Shown one piece after another: positions 1-7,350 of a DNA stretch of 33,021 nucleotides (within the stretch, counting starts at the first letter, position 1; each line of letters starts with the position of its first letter). The position numbers were made by a program, and so were the translations under genes. This DNA is from Rhodoferax sp. U11-2br (GTDB lineage: Bacteria; Pseudomonadota; Gammaproteobacteria; Burkholderiales; Burkholderiaceae_C), in assembly GCF_018619435.1 (NCBI RefSeq), contig NZ_JAHFZF010000042.1:1-33021 (forward strand), in the 5' to 3' direction. The notes below the pieces were generated by a model. It searched no databases, had not been told where the DNA came from, and worked only from the letters and a program-made list of their open reading frames with translations.

Positions 1-1
1 C

Positions 2-868
2 ACCCGGGCGGGGGTGGGGCTCAAGCCTGAACACTTTCAGGACGTCTTGAGCACGCAGCCAGACATCGGCTTCTTTGAAATCCATGCCGAAAATTACATG
101 GTGCCCGGGGGGCCGTTTCATCATTACCTCACCTGCATCAGGGAACGTTATGCACTCTCGATCCACGGTGTGGGGCTGTCCATCGGCGCCGATGGGCCGC
201 TGAACCTGGATCATCTGCAAAACCTGAAGCACTTGCTGGACCGTTATCAGCCGCAATCCTTCTCGGAGCATCTGGCCTGGTCAACCCATGGCAGCACCTT
301 CCTGAACGACTTGCTGCCACTGCCCTACACCACCGCCACACTGCAACGGGTGTGCGACCACATTCACCAGGTGCAGTTGTACCTGGGTCGGCGTATGTTG
401 CTGGAGAACCCGGCCACCTACCTTGAATTTGCCTCATCCACCTGGAGCGAAACCGCGTTCTTGTCAGAAGTGATTCGGCGCACCGGCTGCGGGCTGCTGC
501 TGGACGTGAACAACGTGTATGTCAGCAGCGTCAACCACCAGCGTGACGCACAAGCCGTCATCCGCAATTTGCCTTTGGACCAGGTTGGCGAGATCCATCT
601 GGCCGGGTTTGCCGAGTCACAAGACGCCAACGGTGATCTGCTGTTGATTGACAGCCATGGCGCCCCGGTGGCGCAGGCCGTGTGGGACTTGTACAGCTTC
701 ACTCTGGCTTTGACCGGCCCGGTGGCCACCCTGCTGGAACGCGACAACCACATCCCTGCTTGGCCGGTGTTGCTGGCCGAGGCCCATCTGGCCGACACCC
801 AGTTGCGCAAAGCGGCGGGCAGATACCAAACCGGCCAATGGCTTGGCCTGGCAGAGGTGAACGCATGA
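2..868 (+). CDS. bufB: DUF692 multinuclear iron enzyme, BufB-like (5' end cut by window)
   Basis: This is a TIM-barrel protein of the DUF692 (UPF0276) family, which includes MbnB, TglH, ChrH and the bufferin-maturing BufB. Members bind two or three iron ions and oxidise cysteines of a ribosomally made precursor peptide. The first in-frame start is a GTG at base 14, but the open frame continues upstream as TRAGVGLKPEH, typical family N-terminal sequence, so a few residues lie outside the window. Counting from base 14, likely metal or active-site residues are H51 (SIHGVG), H86 (SEHLAW), E131-N132 (LLENPATY), D164 and N167 (LLLDVNNVY), H195 (EIHLAGF), H215 (DSHG) and E242 (LLERD). The stop overlaps the start of the DUF2063 partner (ATGA). 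The precursor gene expected upstream is not in the window. BufB is the best match because of the DUF2063 and DoxX neighbours; the modified substrate is inferred. Confidence 0.88.
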   Translation, partial: TRAGVGLKPEHFQDVLSTQPDIGFFEIHAENYMVPGGPFHHYLTCIRERYALSIHGVGLSIGADGPLNLDHLQNLKHLLDRYQPQSFSEHLAWSTHGSTFLNDLLPLPYTTATLQRVCDHIHQVQLYLGRRMLLENPATYLEFASSTWSETAFLSEVIRRTGCGLLLDVNNVYVSSVNHQRDAQAVIRNLPLDQVGEIHLAGFAESQDANGDLLLIDSHGAPVAQAVWDLYSFTLALTGPVATLLERDNHIPAWPVLLAEAHLADTQLRKAAGRYQTGQWLGLAEVNA

Positions 869-1668
869 GTACCCAGGCCGACTTCGCAGAAGCCCTGCTC
901 AACCCCGATCTGACTTGCCCGGGTGGCCTGCACAGCTGGAACGGCAGCAACCCGGCGACACGTTTTGCGGTGTACCGCAACAACGTGATGGTGTCTTTGG
1001 TCGATGCCCTGGCCGACACCTACCCGGTGGTACAAGCGCTGGTGGGCAAGGAATTTTTCCGCGCCATGGCGCGGGTCTATGCCCAGGCCAGGCCACCGCG
1101 CTCCCCCGTTTTGGCCTATTACGGGCAAGACTTTGCCGCGTTCATCGACAGCTTTGCGCCTGCAGCCTGCGTGCCTTACCTGACTGATGTGGCCCGGCTG
1201 GAAATGGCCCGGGTGCTCGCTTACCACGCGGCCGATATACCCCCCATAACCCCCCAGACTCTGCAAGAGGTGCTGACCGACCCGCAACAACTGGCCTCGG
1301 CACGGCTGGTCCTGCACCCCTCGGCTCAGATCATTGCCTCACCCTTTTCGGTGTTGAGCATTTGGGCAGCACATCAGGACTTACAAACCCCATCAATTTT
1401 CGACCCGACCCCAGCGCAGACCGTGCTGGTGTTCAGGCGCGACCTGGCGGTGGACATGCTGGAGCTGTTCAAGGGGACAGCGCATTTTGTCCAGGCCTTG
1501 CTCGCGGGAATCACCCTGCTGGCGGCTGCGGACCAGGCAACCCAGTGTGACGCGGCATTTGACCTGACCCAGACCCTGGCGTTGCTGCTGCGCTTGCAGC
1601 TCATCACCAACATCACCTACAGAGACCCATGCCATGACAACACTCCCAACGCCACCCGACGTCCATGA
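865..1668 (+). CDS. bufC: DUF2063 / HvfC-BufC-type partner protein
   Basis: This 267-residue protein has the DUF2063 (HvfC/BufC) N-terminal domain, the usual partner of DUF692 enzymes. In characterised systems the partner helps present the precursor peptide to the iron enzyme. The family pattern is visible in the first 100 residues: a helix with FAEALLNP, then RFAVYRNNVMVSLVDALADTYPVV, then FFRAMARVY and RSPVLAYYGQDFAAFI. The C-terminal half is more variable, as is usual. The ATG at 865 is chosen because it overlaps the stop of the DUF692 gene (ATGA), indicating translational coupling; an in-frame start at 682 would lie deep in the upstream gene. Its 3' end overlaps the DoxX gene by 35 bases. 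It is cytoplasmic, with no signal peptide. Confidence 0.85.
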   Translation: MSTQADFAEALLNPDLTCPGGLHSWNGSNPATRFAVYRNNVMVSLVDALADTYPVVQALVGKEFFRAMARVYAQARPPRSPVLAYYGQDFAAFIDSFAPAACVPYLTDVARLEMARVLAYHAADIPPITPQTLQEVLTDPQQLASARLVLHPSAQIIASPFSVLSIWAAHQDLQTPSIFDPTPAQTVLVFRRDLAVDMLELFKGTAHFVQALLAGITLLAAADQATQCDAAFDLTQTLALLLRLQLITNITYRDPCHDNTPNATRRP

Positions 1669-2149
1669 CAGCGGGGTCTCTGGCCTGACGTGGCGGTTCA
1701 TCCATTTGGCCGAGTCTTTACCCAACAGCGTGCTGGCGTTTGTCGCGCGTTTTTCCATCGCAGCGGTGTTCTGGAAGTCAGGTCAGACCAAGATCCAGGG
1801 TTTTGCGCTGGACATCGTCAACGGCGAACGCATCTGGGGCTGGCCACGCCTGTCAGATTCGGTGGTGGATCTGTTTCGGGATGAATATCAGCTTCCGCTG
1901 TTGCCGCCTGAGCTCGCCGCCATGCTGGCGGCAACGGCTGAGCATGTTTTTCCGGTACTGATCCTGCTGGGCTTAGCGACCCGTCTGTCGGCTGTGGCAC
2001 TGCTGGGCATGACGCTGACCATCCAGCTGTTGGTCTACCCCGATGCCTACCCCACCCATGGCACCTGGGCTGCTGTCTTGTTGTACCTGACGGCGCATGG
2101 GCCGGGCCAGCTATCGGTAGATCACTGGATTACCCGGCGCTACCGCTGA
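1634..2149 (+). CDS. DoxX-family membrane protein of the bufferin-type locus
   Basis: This 171-residue integral membrane protein belongs to the DoxX family. After a polar N-terminus, hydrophobic stretches occur near residues 34-55, 87-110 and 114-135, with a short one near 140-155. The family pattern FIAR(F)S.AAVFWKSGQTK is visible as ARFSIAAVFWKSGQTKI, and the GLATRLSAVALLGMT segment is typical. DoxX proteins frequently close DUF692-DUF2063 operons; their role there is unsettled, with a redox or quinone-linked function proposed. The gene overlaps the DUF2063 gene by 35 bases and is probably cotranscribed. It converges on the anti-sigma gene, with a 63-base gap in which I see no convincing terminator. 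Confidence 0.85.
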   Translation: MTTLPTPPDVHDSGVSGLTWRFIHLAESLPNSVLAFVARFSIAAVFWKSGQTKIQGFALDIVNGERIWGWPRLSDSVVDLFRDEYQLPLLPPELAAMLAATAEHVFPVLILLGLATRLSAVALLGMTLTIQLLVYPDAYPTHGTWAAVLLYLTAHGPGQLSVDHWITRRYR

Positions 2150-2212
2150 AGCGCAGCACCTGCTGCAAGTGACCCCGCCACAGGTCTGATCAACAGCCGC
2201 AAGGACGGTTGT

Positions 2213-2419
2213 CTATTTGGGCGGTTCTGTCGGCGGGGCTTCGTCCTGGCCCTGGGCATAGGCCTTCATAACCTGGCTCAGAAACGGCAGTTGCACACTG
2301 AAGTTCTTGCAGCCGGAACACATCATCAGGTGGAACTTCAGGCCCACTTTTTCTGACAGCAACAAGGCACGCTCCTGCGACTCGGACATCAGTTTTGTGG
2401 CGTGGAAACAGTTCATCAT
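2213..2419 (-). CDS. Small zinc-binding anti-sigma factor (zf-HC2/ZAS type)
   Basis: This 68-residue cytoplasmic protein carries the ZAS-type signature H30-x3-C34-x2-C37 (FHLMMCSGCKNF), with an upstream H6 as the probable fourth ligand. Such short proteins bind zinc and sequester ECF sigma factors, often responding to oxidation or metals at the Cys residues. The ATG at 2419 overlaps the stop of the sigma gene (ATGA), so the pair is translationally coupled, as is normal for a sigma/anti-sigma pair. No transmembrane segment is present, so sensing would be cytoplasmic. The assignment to the upstream sigma factor is inferred from position and motif. Confidence 0.82.
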   Translation of the reverse strand: MMNCFHATKLMSESQERALLLSEKVGLKFHLMMCSGCKNFSVQLPFLSQVMKAYAQGQDEAPPTEPPK

Positions 2420-3042
2420 GTGTGCTCACCCCTCGCAAACCAGTTGTTCTCCAGGCACTCCCGCAGGCGCAGGCGCGCCCGGTGCAACATCACATTGAGA
2501 TTGGTGGTGGTGATACCCACGGCAGTGCAAATCTCGGCGGTATCCAGTTCAACAAATTCTTTCATCATGAATACCCTTGCATGGTTGCCGGGCAAGCCCT
2601 CCAGGCAAATTTCAAAAACCCGCCAGAACTGCTGCTGATGCAGGGCTTCGTGCGGATTGCCCCAATGGGCGGGTCGCTCATCGGCCTGCCAATGCCCTTT
2701 CGGGTCAAACAGCTCCGAAAAGTCCTCATGCTCTTGCGGTTCACGCAGCAGGCTGCTGGCATCACCCATGCGCTGTTTGTGTCGCAAGACATCGGCGATC
2801 TTGTTGCGCAAAATGGCAAACACCCAGGTTTTTAGCGCGGCCCGACCGGCGAATGCCTTGGCATTTCTCAGAGCACCCACCAGCGCCTCTTGCACAGCAT
2901 CTTCCGCCGTATGGCTGCTGTTGAGTTGCAGCGTCGCAAACCTCAACATCTGGCGGCGCAAGTCGCTCAAAAAGGCGGTGTCGGACAAGATGGACGTGTC
3001 AGGCAGCTCCGGCCCCAGGGCTTCACGCAGTTGCGCCTCCAT
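2416..3042 (-). CDS. ECF RNA polymerase sigma factor
   Basis: This 208-residue group 4 (ECF) sigma factor has region 2 around residues 28-95 (AEDAVQEALVGALRNA, then AALKTWVFAILRNKIADVLRH, the core-binding and -10 recognition part). Region 4 lies near residues 143-198 (RVFMMKEFVELDTAEICTAV, then NLNVMLHRARLRLRECL, the helix-turn-helix for the -35). An ATG at 3042 is preferred over the GTG one codon upstream. It is coupled to the downstream anti-sigma gene by an ATGA overlap. Its position, convergent with the DUF692/DUF2063/DoxX operon, suggests that it controls that operon, as ECF factors do for bufferin loci elsewhere. The target promoter would lie upstream of base 1, so this cannot be checked here. 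Confidence 0.9.
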   Translation of the reverse strand: MEAQLREALGPELPDTSILSDTAFLSDLRRQMLRFATLQLNSSHTAEDAVQEALVGALRNAKAFAGRAALKTWVFAILRNKIADVLRHKQRMGDASSLLREPQEHEDFSELFDPKGHWQADERPAHWGNPHEALHQQQFWRVFEICLEGLPGNHARVFMMKEFVELDTAEICTAVGITTTNLNVMLHRARLRLRECLENNWFARGEHT

Positions 3043-3173
3043 CACAGACAGACTCTGGACATCAACAGCGCCCCGTCGCCAGCGGAGAAGCCGCCTGCAA
3101 CGCTGCAGCGGGCAGAGTCATCAGCGGTGGCGTTTTCACGGAAACCGTCGAAGGAGAGGATGGCGAAGTTCAT
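3042..3173 (-). CDS. Possible 43-residue leader ORF overlapping the sigma factor start
   Basis: A 43-codon frame starts at ATG 3173 and ends with a TGA at 3044-3042 that shares its last base with the sigma factor ATG (TGATG). This arrangement allows translational coupling. Third codon positions are mostly G or C, as in real genes of this genome. There are two cysteines, near residues 23 and 42, no clear membrane segment, and no strong Shine-Dalgarno before the ATG. I do not recognise the sequence. It may be a regulatory leader peptide or chance. Confidence 0.25.
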   Translation of the reverse strand: MNFAILSFDGFRENATADDSARCSVAGGFSAGDGALLMSRVCL

Positions 3174-3640
3174 CAGGCCACTTTACCAGCCACAACACAC
3201 GCAACAACAAAGTTCGGTGGGACAAGCTTGACGGTGCACATTCAGCACCTTGTCTGTTGGATGAATTGTTTCCATTTGTATCGCTTCAACACCTGTCCAG
3301 ACGCACGGAGCAGGTTGGCTTCAAAAACAAAGCAACGGGCAATCGCCTTGAGATCGGCAACAGAATGGCATCTAGCCCTTATCCAACAAGGGCTGATAGC
3401 TATCACTAATGCAGTAAATTGAGCCATTGATTCGCGTGGGACCAGGCGGTTGACCCGCTGAGCTCCCTGTGATTTACACACAACAGGGCACCAGACACAT
3501 CGGCGCATGAGTCCATACCAAACGTGGACAAACGCACAGATCAACCTGGCGCGCGTCCCTACTATGCCTGTCAACAACCGAGAAGCACGATGTGTTAGAT
3601 GTCCCAACACCCGACTCGCTTTTCGTCGACAGGAGTACCG
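3174..3640. other. Long intergenic region between divergent genes
   Basis: This stretch separates the sigma operon (-) from the membrane protein at 3641 (+) and should hold both promoters. I found no reliable -35/-10 pair by eye. It contains one copy of the dispersed palindromic element at 3363-3406. Several short open frames cross the region, but their composition and lack of recognisable sequence suggest they are not genes. A clear AGGAG precedes the ATG at 3641. Confidence 0.6.
3363..3406 (-). repeat. Dispersed palindromic element, copy 1 (intergenic)
   Basis: Read on the minus strand this shows ATAGCTATCA, then the stem arms GCCCTT and AAGGGC around a short loop, then TAGATGCCATT. It matches the copy at 25944-25998 closely over its whole length. 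It lies between the sigma factor and membrane protein genes. Confidence 0.8.
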
Positions 3641-4645
3641 ATGACACCTGCCTCAACCGCCACCGCAGACGATGTGGCCCACACTCGCAGCCTAAGCCAC
3701 AGTCTGGTCGACAACACCCGGTCGCTCAACAGCGCTGTCTCCTGGGGTGCCATCGCCGCAGGCGCGGCGGCAGCCGCATCCCTGTCCCTGATCCTGCTGA
3801 TCCTCGGTGTGGGTCTGGGCTTGTCATCGGTGTCGCCCTGGGCCCGAGATGGTGTCAGCGCCACGACCTTTGGTGTGTCAACCATCGTGTGGCTGACGTT
3901 CACACAGTTGTTGGCGTCTGCGATGGGCGGCTACCTTGCCGGTCGCCTGCGCACCAAGTGGACGGGTGTCCACACCGACGAGGTGTATTTCCGCGACACC
4001 GCCCACGGCTTTCTGGCCTGGGCCGTGGCGTCCTTGGCCACCGCCGCCTTGTTGACCTCGGTCATCGGATCGATCCTCGGCAGTGGTATGCAGGCGGGCG
4101 CCTCCATGGTGGGTGGTGCTGCCAGCAGCGCCAGTGCCGCTGCCTCGGCAGGGATGGTGCCGAACCAGGATACGCAACCGATGGGCTATTTTGTGGACTC
4201 GCTGTTCAGACGCCCCGGCGCTGCCGCACCTGAGCTTGTACCCACAGCCCCTGCCACAGGCGCAATCACAGCCACACCCAGCGCAGCGACCATCGGCAGC
4301 GATGTGATGGCGCGCAGCTCTGACCAAGACAGCGCCGAGGTCAGCCGGATCTTCATGCAGGCCAGTCTGGCAGAAGTCCTGCCACCCGAAGACATGCGTT
4401 ACGTGGGCCAACTGGTGGCCCAGCGCACCGGCTTGTCGCAGCAGGACGCTGAAAAGCGGGTGACCCATGTGTATGCAAAGGCGCAGGCCAAGGTCCGTGA
4501 CGCCGAAGTGGCCGCCCGGGACGCCGCCGACAAAGCACGCAAGGCCTCGGCCTACAGCGCGCTGTGGCTGTTCGTGTCGCTGCTGATCGGCGCCTTTGTC
4601 GCCAGCTGGGCCGCCACTTACGGCGGTCGCCAGCGCGACGCCTGA
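3641..4645 (+). CDS. Multi-pass membrane protein of unknown function (PhnA-like/TIGR04086-like)
   Basis: This 334-residue protein has hydrophobic segments near residues 36-62, 78-100 and 124-146 and one near the C-terminus (308-327). The first part (SWGAIAAGAAAAASLSLIL, LGVGLGLSS, GGYLAGRL, HGFLAWAVASL) resembles membrane proteins often labelled PhnA-like or TIGR04086-like; that match is from memory and tentative. Residues 150-255 are Ala/Gly/Pro rich and probably disordered. Residues 255-307 form a charged helix (QQDAEKRVTHVYAKAQAKVRD) before the last membrane segment. The ATG at 3641 is chosen over 3599 because AGGAG lies six bases before it. It heads a run of stress-type genes and is followed 35 bases later by a micropeptide gene. 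No enzymatic motif is visible. Confidence 0.75.
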   Translation: MTPASTATADDVAHTRSLSHSLVDNTRSLNSAVSWGAIAAGAAAAASLSLILLILGVGLGLSSVSPWARDGVSATTFGVSTIVWLTFTQLLASAMGGYLAGRLRTKWTGVHTDEVYFRDTAHGFLAWAVASLATAALLTSVIGSILGSGMQAGASMVGGAASSASAAASAGMVPNQDTQPMGYFVDSLFRRPGAAAPELVPTAPATGAITATPSAATIGSDVMARSSDQDSAEVSRIFMQASLAEVLPPEDMRYVGQLVAQRTGLSQQDAEKRVTHVYAKAQAKVRDAEVAARDAADKARKASAYSALWLFVSLLIGAFVASWAATYGGRQRDA

Positions 4646-4680
4646 CCCACCCTTCAACAATTTGATTTCAGGAGAACACC

Positions 4681-4752
4681 ATGCGTTCACTTTTATTGTT
4701 TTTTCTCGGCATCCCCATCCCGATCATCATTTTGATCGCGTTGTTCACGTGA
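4681..4752 (+). CDS. 23-residue membrane micropeptide
   Basis: A very short ORF follows a strong ribosome binding site (AGGAGA, six bases before the ATG). The product is almost entirely one hydrophobic helix with the core IPIPIIILIALF after a short MRSLLLFF start. Peptides with this IPIPIIIL core recur, in my recollection, as unannotated or hypothetical short proteins in proteobacterial stress regions, which supports it being real. It lies between the membrane protein at 3641 and the hemerythrin gene, with 35- and 40-base gaps, consistent with one operon. Function is unknown; a single-span inner membrane peptide that modulates a partner protein is the likely type. Confidence 0.7.
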   Translation: MRSLLLFFLGIPIPIIILIALFT

Positions 4753-4792
4753 CGGCACCCCATTCCTTCCCCTAACCAACCAAGGACACCCT

Positions 4793-5275
4793 ATGACCAC
4801 CACCAAGAACACCTCCGCCGACAAGGCCAAGTCCGCCCCCAAGGACGCCATTGCCCTGCTCAAAGCCGACCATGAGGCCGTGAGCCAACTGTTTACCGAA
4901 TACGAGAAAACCCGCTCCAACGCCACCAAGAAGTCACTGGTTGCCGAGATCTGCACCGCGCTCAGCGTACATGCACAGATTGAGGAAGAAATTTTCTATC
5001 CGGCGGTGAAAGCGGCTTTGAAAGACAAGCTGCTGGTTCCCGAGGCCACGGTCGAACACGCCGGGGTGAAGGACCTGATCGCACAACTGGAAGGTGTGGA
5101 GCCCGACGGCGAGATGTATGACGCCAAAGTGAAGGTGTTGTCGGAATATGTGAAGCACCACGTCAAGGAGGAGCAGACCGAGATGTTTCCAAAGGCCAAG
5201 GCGTCTTCTGCTGACATGCTGGAGCTTGGTACACGCATGGCGGCTCGCAAGGAGGAACTGATGGCCATTGAGTAA
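4793..5275 (+). CDS. Hemerythrin-like HHE domain protein
   Basis: This 160-residue soluble protein is a four-helix hemerythrin-like (HHE) domain. The diiron ligand pattern is visible: H27 (LLKADHEAV), H60-x3-E64 (SVHAQIEEEIFYP), H89 (VEHAGVKDL) and H123-x3-E127 (KHHVKEEQTEMFP). A lysine- and alanine-rich tail of about 15 residues precedes the domain. HHE proteins bind oxygen, NO or peroxide or act in iron handling; which applies here cannot be read from the sequence. Its neighbours (catalase, PLD, alternative oxidase) suggest a role in oxidative or nitrosative stress. It is preceded by CCAAGGACACC, a weak AAGGA ribosome site. Confidence 0.9.
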   Translation: MTTTKNTSADKAKSAPKDAIALLKADHEAVSQLFTEYEKTRSNATKKSLVAEICTALSVHAQIEEEIFYPAVKAALKDKLLVPEATVEHAGVKDLIAQLEGVEPDGEMYDAKVKVLSEYVKHHVKEEQTEMFPKAKASSADMLELGTRMAARKEELMAIE

Positions 5276-5339
5276 CTGAAGGCACCCAAGGCCAAACCCA
5301 GGCGCCAGCGCAGCCCCCCTCCCTGACTGATTGCAACAG

Positions 5340-6623
5340 ATGGGTCACAGGTCCCGATGGGTGCTGATTGCATGTGGTGTCGCCAGCCTCTGCCTGTTTG
5401 CCGGGCTGCTGATCTCCAATTTTGTGGGCGGCGAAACCAAGATAGAGCGGCGCATCGAACGTCTCTACGCATTGGATGACCCGCGTTTTATGCACGAACT
5501 GGGTGTCTTGCTCGGGCCACCCTTCCTGCCGGGGACAAAGGTTCAAGCGCTGCTCAACGGGGATCAGATCTTTCCACCGATGCTGGCAGCGATACGTGCT
5601 GCCCAGGTCTCCATCACGTTTGAAACCTACATCTACTGGTCGGGCGACATTGGCCGCACATTTGCCGCGGCCCTGGCCGAGCGGGCACGCCAGGGTGTGA
5701 AAGTGCATGTACTGCTTGACTGGGTGGGCAGCGCCAAGATGGACGACAGCCTGGTAGACGTGATGGCGCAAGCTGGAGTCCAGATCAGGCGCTTTCATCC
5801 ACCGCACTGGTCACACCTGGGCCGACTGAACAACCGCACCCACCGCAAGTTGCTGGTGATTGACGGGCGTGTTGGCTTCACCGGTGGTGTCGGTGTGGCG
5901 TCCCCCTGGACGGGCCACGCACAAGACCCTGCGCACTGGCGTGACACCCACTTTGAAATAAAAGGCCCGGTGGTGGCACAGATGCAGTCGGTCTTCATCG
6001 ACAACTGGATCAAAGTCACCGGCGATGTCTTGCATGGCCCGGATTATTTTCCTGCGTTGGCGCCTGCAGGCCCTGCGGCGGCGCAGATGTTCAGCAGCTC
6101 ACCCAGTGGTGGCAGCGAAAGCATGAAGCTGATGTATTTGTTGGCCGTAACGGCGGCATCACGCTCGATTGACCTGTCCGCCGCGTACTTTGTGCCCGAC
6201 GCGTTGACACAGCAGGCCCTGGTGGCGGCGATGCAGCGCGGCGTCAAGTTACGCATCATCGTGCCGGGTGAACACATCGACAGCGAGACCGTGCGCAAAG
6301 CGTCACGCGCCACCTGGGGGCCGCTGCTGGCCGCCGGCGCGGTGATTGCGGAATACCGGCCCACCATGTACCACTGCAAGGTGATGATCGTCGACGGTTT
6401 GCTGGTCTCGGTGGGGTCAACCAACTTTGACAACCGCTCTTTCCGGTTGAACGACGAAGCCACGCTGAATGTCATTGACCCGGCCTTTGCAACGCTGCAG
6501 ACCGCCACCTTTGAGGCCGACCTCGCGAACGCGCAACAGGTGACCCATGCCCAGTGGCTTGCGCGTCCCGTTGATGAGCGTCTGCAAGAAACGCTGGCCA
6601 CCTTGTTGGACACGCAGTTATGA
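5340..6623 (+). CDS. Phospholipase D / cardiolipin synthase-like protein
   Basis: This 427-residue member of the PLD superfamily has two HKD motifs: H168-x-K170-x4-D175 (HRKLLVIDGRVGFTGG) and H345-x-K347-x4-D352 (HCKVMIVDGLLVSVGS), each followed by the usual Gly/Ser-rich and Asn elements (STNFDNRSF). One membrane segment near residues 7-28 anchors it in the inner membrane. The arrangement matches bacterial cardiolipin synthases of the ClsA/ClsB type, which join phosphatidyl groups to make cardiolipin; substrate choice is not proven by sequence. The ATG at 5340 is preferred to a TTG three codons upstream; neither has a strong Shine-Dalgarno. It follows hemerythrin by 64 bases. Confidence 0.87.
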   Translation: MGHRSRWVLIACGVASLCLFAGLLISNFVGGETKIERRIERLYALDDPRFMHELGVLLGPPFLPGTKVQALLNGDQIFPPMLAAIRAAQVSITFETYIYWSGDIGRTFAAALAERARQGVKVHVLLDWVGSAKMDDSLVDVMAQAGVQIRRFHPPHWSHLGRLNNRTHRKLLVIDGRVGFTGGVGVASPWTGHAQDPAHWRDTHFEIKGPVVAQMQSVFIDNWIKVTGDVLHGPDYFPALAPAGPAAAQMFSSSPSGGSESMKLMYLLAVTAASRSIDLSAAYFVPDALTQQALVAAMQRGVKLRIIVPGEHIDSETVRKASRATWGPLLAAGAVIAEYRPTMYHCKVMIVDGLLVSVGSTNFDNRSFRLNDEATLNVIDPAFATLQTATFEADLANAQQVTHAQWLARPVDERLQETLATLLDTQL

Positions 6624-6800
6624 ATCAGGTCTTGAAATACGTCCCTGAGCAAACCAGTCACAGCGACGTTCGGTGCCGCACAGACGCAAACCCTGCCGTC
6701 GCCGACCATCTTCATCGTCGTCAACATCTTTCCGTTCGGTACTGCGCGTTCAAGCTCGCAGTAGCGCCCCCAACCCCACACCGCGTTCAGTCGCACCACC

Positions 6801-7016
6801 ATGTACCCAACACAGCTTCCCCAACCTGATCTGCCGGACAACGACGTGCCTGACGAGTTCGAGCCGGGTGCGCCACCCGTCGAGCCCGACGAAGGGCCGG
6901 TGCCCGCCTTCATCCCGGACGACCCTGAGCATGAGCGTGTGATCGATCCGGGTGCCAAAAGGGCTGTTTTGGCCCGGCCCACCAATCACCCGCTTGAGGT
7001 TGCCAGATGCCGATGA
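6801..7016 (+). CDS. Small acidic proline-rich protein, unknown function
   Basis: This 71-residue soluble protein is rich in Pro, Asp and Glu (PDLPDNDVPDEFEPG, PPVEPDEGPVP, PDDPEHERVIDP) and is probably disordered. It resembles short conserved hypothetical proteins of Burkholderiales, in my recollection; no function is known to me. Its stop overlaps the start of the next small gene by a few bases, so the two are likely cotranslated. No clear ribosome binding site precedes the ATG. The 177 bases before it, after the PLD gene, contain nothing I can identify. Confidence 0.6.
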   Translation: MYPTQLPQPDLPDNDVPDEFEPGAPPVEPDEGPVPAFIPDDPEHERVIDPGAKRAVLARPTNHPLEVARCR

Positions 7017-7294
7017 ACCCAGCAAACAAGCGCCCGGTCGGGCGCCAGCGGGCTACACCGCCGCGTAACGCCAAAGCACCCCTGTCGGCCCCTGGTCTGG
7101 CACTGCCTCATGAACGCGACGAGTCGCCCGACGCCCCGTCCGCCAAGCCCGACCCCAAGATGGTCCAGGCCCAACGTGACCTTGCTGCCGGTCAAGTCGA
7201 CACCGACATGCATGCCACCCCAGGTCAAAACGCGGCCCTGCGCGAGCGCATGGTTCCTGGCCCTGGCGGCAAGCCACCACCGTCGGGTGGCTGA
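7007..7294 (+). CDS. Small proline-rich protein, unknown function
   Basis: This 95-residue protein has a basic N-terminal third (NKRPVGRQRATPPRNAK) and a more acidic, Pro-rich remainder with AQRDLAAGQVDTDMHATPG and VPGPGGKPP. The AGQVDTD and VPGPGGK elements recall conserved hypothetical proteins of Burkholderiales. ATG 7007 is preferred because GAGG lies eight bases upstream; ATG 7013 is the alternative and overlaps the previous stop as ATGA. It lies 56 bases before katE, possibly in the same transcript. No membrane segment or catalytic motif is visible. Confidence 0.6.
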   Translation: MPMNPANKRPVGRQRATPPRNAKAPLSAPGLALPHERDESPDAPSAKPDPKMVQAQRDLAAGQVDTDMHATPGQNAALRERMVPGPGGKPPPSGG

Positions 7295-7350
7295 TCCCTG
7301 CAGCGAAGACGGCCCATCCGGCTTTTAACGTCCACATCACCAGGTCCCCC

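Noticed and set aside
2150..2212. Terminator between convergent DoxX and anti-sigma genes
   Set aside because: No GC-rich stem with a T run was found in the 63 bases.
3131..3170. GAACTT-type ECF promoter upstream of the sigma gene on the minus strand
   Set aside because: A GAACTT is present, but no convincing -10 partner lies at the expected distance and it falls within the possible leader frame.
3242..3610. A 122-codon open frame on the minus strand
   Set aside because: It runs through an intergenic repeat copy, has no recognisable family pattern and no ribosome site.
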